A DNA stretch of 43,563 nt, from positions 1 through 43,563 of the forward strand of contig CAIKOJ010000085.1 in assembly GCA_903829015.1 (NCBI GenBank). Direction: 5' to 3'. A model generated the notes under the pieces. That model had not been told where the DNA came from. It ran no database searches and saw nothing but the letters and a program-made list of their open reading frames with translations. This document shows, piece after piece, positions 41,625 through 43,563 of the stretch (positions are counted from its first letter, which is position 1; each line of letters opens with the position of its first letter). The translations under genes were made by a program, and so were the position numbers. The stretch comes from an uncultured Bacteroidota bacterium (GTDB lineage: Bacteria; Bacteroidota; Bacteroidia; Chitinophagales; Chitinophagaceae).

Positions 41625-42662
41625 ATGAAAACGCAGATAAATGCACTTACAGCTACACGGGCCTTTGCTGCGATCATGGTGGTCATTCATCATTTCGGTT
41701 CGGAGTTGTATCCGTTCACCCTGTCGAAAAACATCTTTCATGCCGGTAATATTGCTGTGAGCTATTTCTTTGTCCTTTCGGGCTTTGTGTTGTTTATTGC
41801 TTACGATGGCAAGCGCATTAGTTATGCCGACTATTTCAAACGCCGTATAGGGCGTATAGCACCTGCGTATTATCTGTCGCTGATACTGATGACCCTTGTG
41901 GCTGTTGGGTTCCTTAAATACGCACTGAATGCAACTGCCGTTAAGGAAATCGGGCTGAGCGCTTTGTTTCTGCAGGCATATGTGCCGTCCTTTCCCTTGG
42001 TGCTCAATTCTCCGGCATGGTCTATATCCGTCGAAATGTTCTTTTATCTGCTGTTCCCTGCATTTTTGATCCTGCTCAACCGGAACATCCGACTGTTTGT
42101 GATCGGAACTGTTGTACTGTTTGTTCTCGCCCAGTACTTTCACATGAAGTATTACGAGCAGAGATGGAGTCTACCCGATAGTATTGTAGATACTGTATTC
42201 TTTAACCCCATTATGCACATCAATCAGTTTCTGATAGGTATGCTGGGTGGCTGGCTGTACCTCAAAACCAACATCAGTAAGTGGAAATTCATAGGGAGTT
42301 CTTTCCTGTTATTTGTGCTGATACTCTTGCTCATAGCTTACCGGCCAGATAGTATCAGTTACCAGGTAGGGCTGATAGCACCAGTATTTATGTTCTTTAT
42401 TATAAGCACTGCCATTGCCGATACCAGAATACTGAATGCTAGGCCATTGGTATTTCTCGGTGAGATCAGCTACGGCATATACATACTGCAGTTCCCGGTG
42501 TTTAAATTATTGCAGTCGCTCAATACCAGCTATATGCATATTCCCGCCGGCATGTTCTTTTTCATTGGTCTCGTGGTGCTTTTACTCACCGCTGCGGCCA
42601 GCTATTACTTGCTGGAACAACCCTTGCGTAAGATGATCAGTGGGGTGAAGGGGAGGGGGTGA
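41625..42662 (+). CDS. Acyltransferase family 3 (OafA-type) membrane protein, copy 2
   Basis: A 345-residue paralogue of the protein at 38789, sharing MKTQINALTATRAFAAIMVVIHHFG, AVSYFFVLSGFVLFIAYDG, KRRIGRIAPAYYLSL, NSPAWSISVEMFFYLLFP and the ending FLGEISYGIYILQFPVF. The paired His in VIHHFG is the canonical form; copy 1 has IFHFG instead, so the two may differ in activity or donor. It likely O-acylates an envelope glycan. Confidence 0.88.
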   Translation: MKTQINALTATRAFAAIMVVIHHFGSELYPFTLSKNIFHAGNIAVSYFFVLSGFVLFIAYDGKRISYADYFKRRIGRIAPAYYLSLILMTLVAVGFLKYALNATAVKEIGLSALFLQAYVPSFPLVLNSPAWSISVEMFFYLLFPAFLILLNRNIRLFVIGTVVLFVLAQYFHMKYYEQRWSLPDSIVDTVFFNPIMHINQFLIGMLGGWLYLKTNISKWKFIGSSFLLFVLILLLIAYRPDSISYQVGLIAPVFMFFIISTAIADTRILNARPLVFLGEISYGIYILQFPVFKLLQSLNTSYMHIPAGMFFFIGLVVLLLTAAASYYLLEQPLRKMISGVKGRG

Positions 42663-42709
42663 GGAAGGGGATAATCAGTATGATTTTTATTTGAACCAAA
42701 AGATTCGCA

Positions 42710-43111
42710 ATGGAAGTATTTTTTGCAACGCTGATTAAAGGTGCAGGTGTCGGAACACACGTCCGTGTTGAGTTTGACGTATTCGTTGCAAGCACAATAG
42801 ATCTATATGAAGAAATCAATCCGCAAATAGGAATTTTATTCAACGAAACAATAGAAGACATTTTTAAGGAAGGTGGTGTGTTTATTAAAAAGGCAATCCT
42901 TGATCATTTTAATGAAATAAAAAGCAAAATTGAAACTCCTATCGTTCTATATATTTCGAAGGTCTCTGCGGATCGTGTAGATTACGAACCAATTGCTTTT
43001 TTTGGTGCAACAATTATGTGGTTAAATGAATATTTTGGAACGGACATGAAAATTCCAGAGTATACATACGATAGAAGTACAAGGACATTTGGTATTTGCG
43101 AAAGCTCCTAA
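42710..43111 (+). CDS. AT-rich orphan protein of unknown function
   Basis: A 133-residue, acidic, soluble protein with no signal or membrane segment. It alternates strands and helices (HVRVEFDVFVASTIDLYEEI, TIEDIFKEGGVFIKKAILDHF, PIVLYISKVSADRVDYEP). Its base composition is clearly more AT-rich than the acyltransferase gene before it. Size, charge and pairing with the next orphan gene are those of immunity or cargo genes in polymorphic toxin cassettes, but I recognise no family. Confidence 0.6.
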   Translation: MEVFFATLIKGAGVGTHVRVEFDVFVASTIDLYEEINPQIGILFNETIEDIFKEGGVFIKKAILDHFNEIKSKIETPIVLYISKVSADRVDYEPIAFFGATIMWLNEYFGTDMKIPEYTYDRSTRTFGICESS

Positions 43112-43146
43112 CAAAAAATCGGCGATAATAAATAAAAACATTACAT

Positions 43147-43506
43147 ATGAATGAAGTGTCTTTATACGAACTAAACGAATATTTTAATGATACTTTAGAA
43201 AAATGTAATCTAGGTATATTCTCCCAAAATGAAGACACTATCGAATGTAATGTTTTGGAAGATTTCTATTCAGGAGTTCACAGTTTTTTGCACGTCAACA
43301 GTTTAAGTAAACTATTTAAAAATGGTTTCATTAATGAAGAAATATTCCTGTTGTCTCAAGAGCTACGTGAAAAGGCTTTAATGATACCAGAAAATAGATG
43401 GGATATAGGTCATATAAGAAATTCAGACGAGTGGCGAGAAGTTATTCAGCTTTCAGACAAAATATTGAAACTCAAAATTGTTTTTGACTCTAAAAAAACA
43501 TTATAG
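43147..43506 (+). CDS. AT-rich orphan protein, immunity-like
   Basis: A 119-residue acidic, mostly helical, cytosolic protein. The C-terminal part (WDIGHIRNSDEWREVIQLSDKILKL) has the R-N-S-x-E-W-R-x-x-x-x-L-x-D-x-I pattern seen in several small immunity-type proteins that sit after toxin genes. It begins 35 bases after the previous orphan gene and is followed at once by a GC-rich edge. No toxin is visible in the window. The assignment is from pattern and context only. Confidence 0.6.
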   Translation: MNEVSLYELNEYFNDTLEKCNLGIFSQNEDTIECNVLEDFYSGVHSFLHVNSLSKLFKNGFINEEIFLLSQELREKALMIPENRWDIGHIRNSDEWREVIQLSDKILKLKIVFDSKKTL

Positions 43507-43507
43507 T

Positions 43508-43563
43508 TATGTCGCGTCCGTGTCTCTCGAAGCCCAGCAATGCACGCAAGCGAGGACTCGGGC
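43508..43563. other. GC-rich edge sequence cut by the window end
   Basis: The last 56 bases (from TTATGTCGCGTCCG) are about two thirds G+C by eye, in sharp contrast to the AT-rich orphan genes just before. An open frame runs through to the edge with ATG at 43509 (MSRPCLSKPSNARKRGLG), but it is too short to identify. It may be the beginning of a repeated or Rhs-type element. Confidence 0.35.

Overview
The window looks like a chromosome segment of a Bacteroidota bacterium, most likely of the Chitinophagales type. The main reasons are several promoters of the form TTTG/TTG, a 20-base spacer, then TAnnTTTG; weak or absent Shine-Dalgarno sequences; a secreted protein with a type IX (Por) C-terminal sorting domain; TTG and GTG starts; and a gene content of PaaK-like ligase, AroQ next to XerD, PBP2-RodA and ECF sigma with a non-zinc anti-sigma-like protein. 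Base composition is moderate in the core, and AT-rich in the accessory patches near 0-1, 37.7-38.6, 41.1-41.6 and 42.7-43.5 kb.

Layout. 1-1.1 kb is the scar of a genomic island: a C-terminally damaged island-type gene and a tRNA-Leu(CAA) split into a 5' half on the plus strand and a 3' half plus its terminator on the minus strand. 1.1-9.7 kb holds a T9SS cargo protein, a PaaK-like ligase, a DedA membrane protein, two tandem MFS transporters, a large secreted protein of unknown role, and a tight divergent thioesterase/FAH pair. 9.7-12.7 kb starts with a G-tract repeat and continues with ung, an acylglycerophosphate acyltransferase, a DUF2520-like Rossmann protein, an Isc-type ferredoxin and IscX. 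12.8-13.1 kb is a frameshifted gene remnant. 13.2-18.8 kb is a three-gene signalling operon: NtrC-type response regulator, FIST ligand-binding protein, and a soluble hybrid histidine kinase with receiver and HPt domains. It ends in a strong terminator shared with a convergent tRNA-Gln. 19.2-22.6 kb is mrdA-rodA for cell elongation. 22.7-25.2 kb has an MBL-fold hydrolase and, on the other strand, an ECF sigma / membrane regulator / Spy-like operon. 25.3-29.3 kb is a tandem pair of TMTC-like GT-C membrane proteins with TPR tails. 29.4-37.6 kb is mostly housekeeping: fmt, aroQ, xerD, a YdeI-family protein, a lipoprotein with a collagen-like stretch, a haem-binding CxxCH protein, an SPFH/prohibitin protein, a Sel1-repeat protein and a GNAT acetyltransferase. 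37.7-42.7 kb is a cell-surface block: a PKD lipoprotein, two OafA-type acyltransferases, a PagL-like lipid A deacylase and a small membrane protein whose start lies in an AT dinucleotide tract. 42.7-43.56 kb has two AT-rich orphan genes that look like an immunity-type cassette and an abrupt GC-rich edge.

How the parts may work together. The regulator-FIST-kinase operon is a complete cytosolic sense-and-transcribe module that probably feeds a sigma-54 regulon elsewhere. The GT-C pair and the acyltransferase/PagL block both point to envelope glycan and lipid A tailoring, possibly with phase variation at 41.15 kb. The most unusual observations are the inverted split tRNA-Leu, the AT-tract switch, the repeat-decorated promoter of the signalling operon and the three-fold SVPxGYF repeat of the ECF-linked membrane protein.
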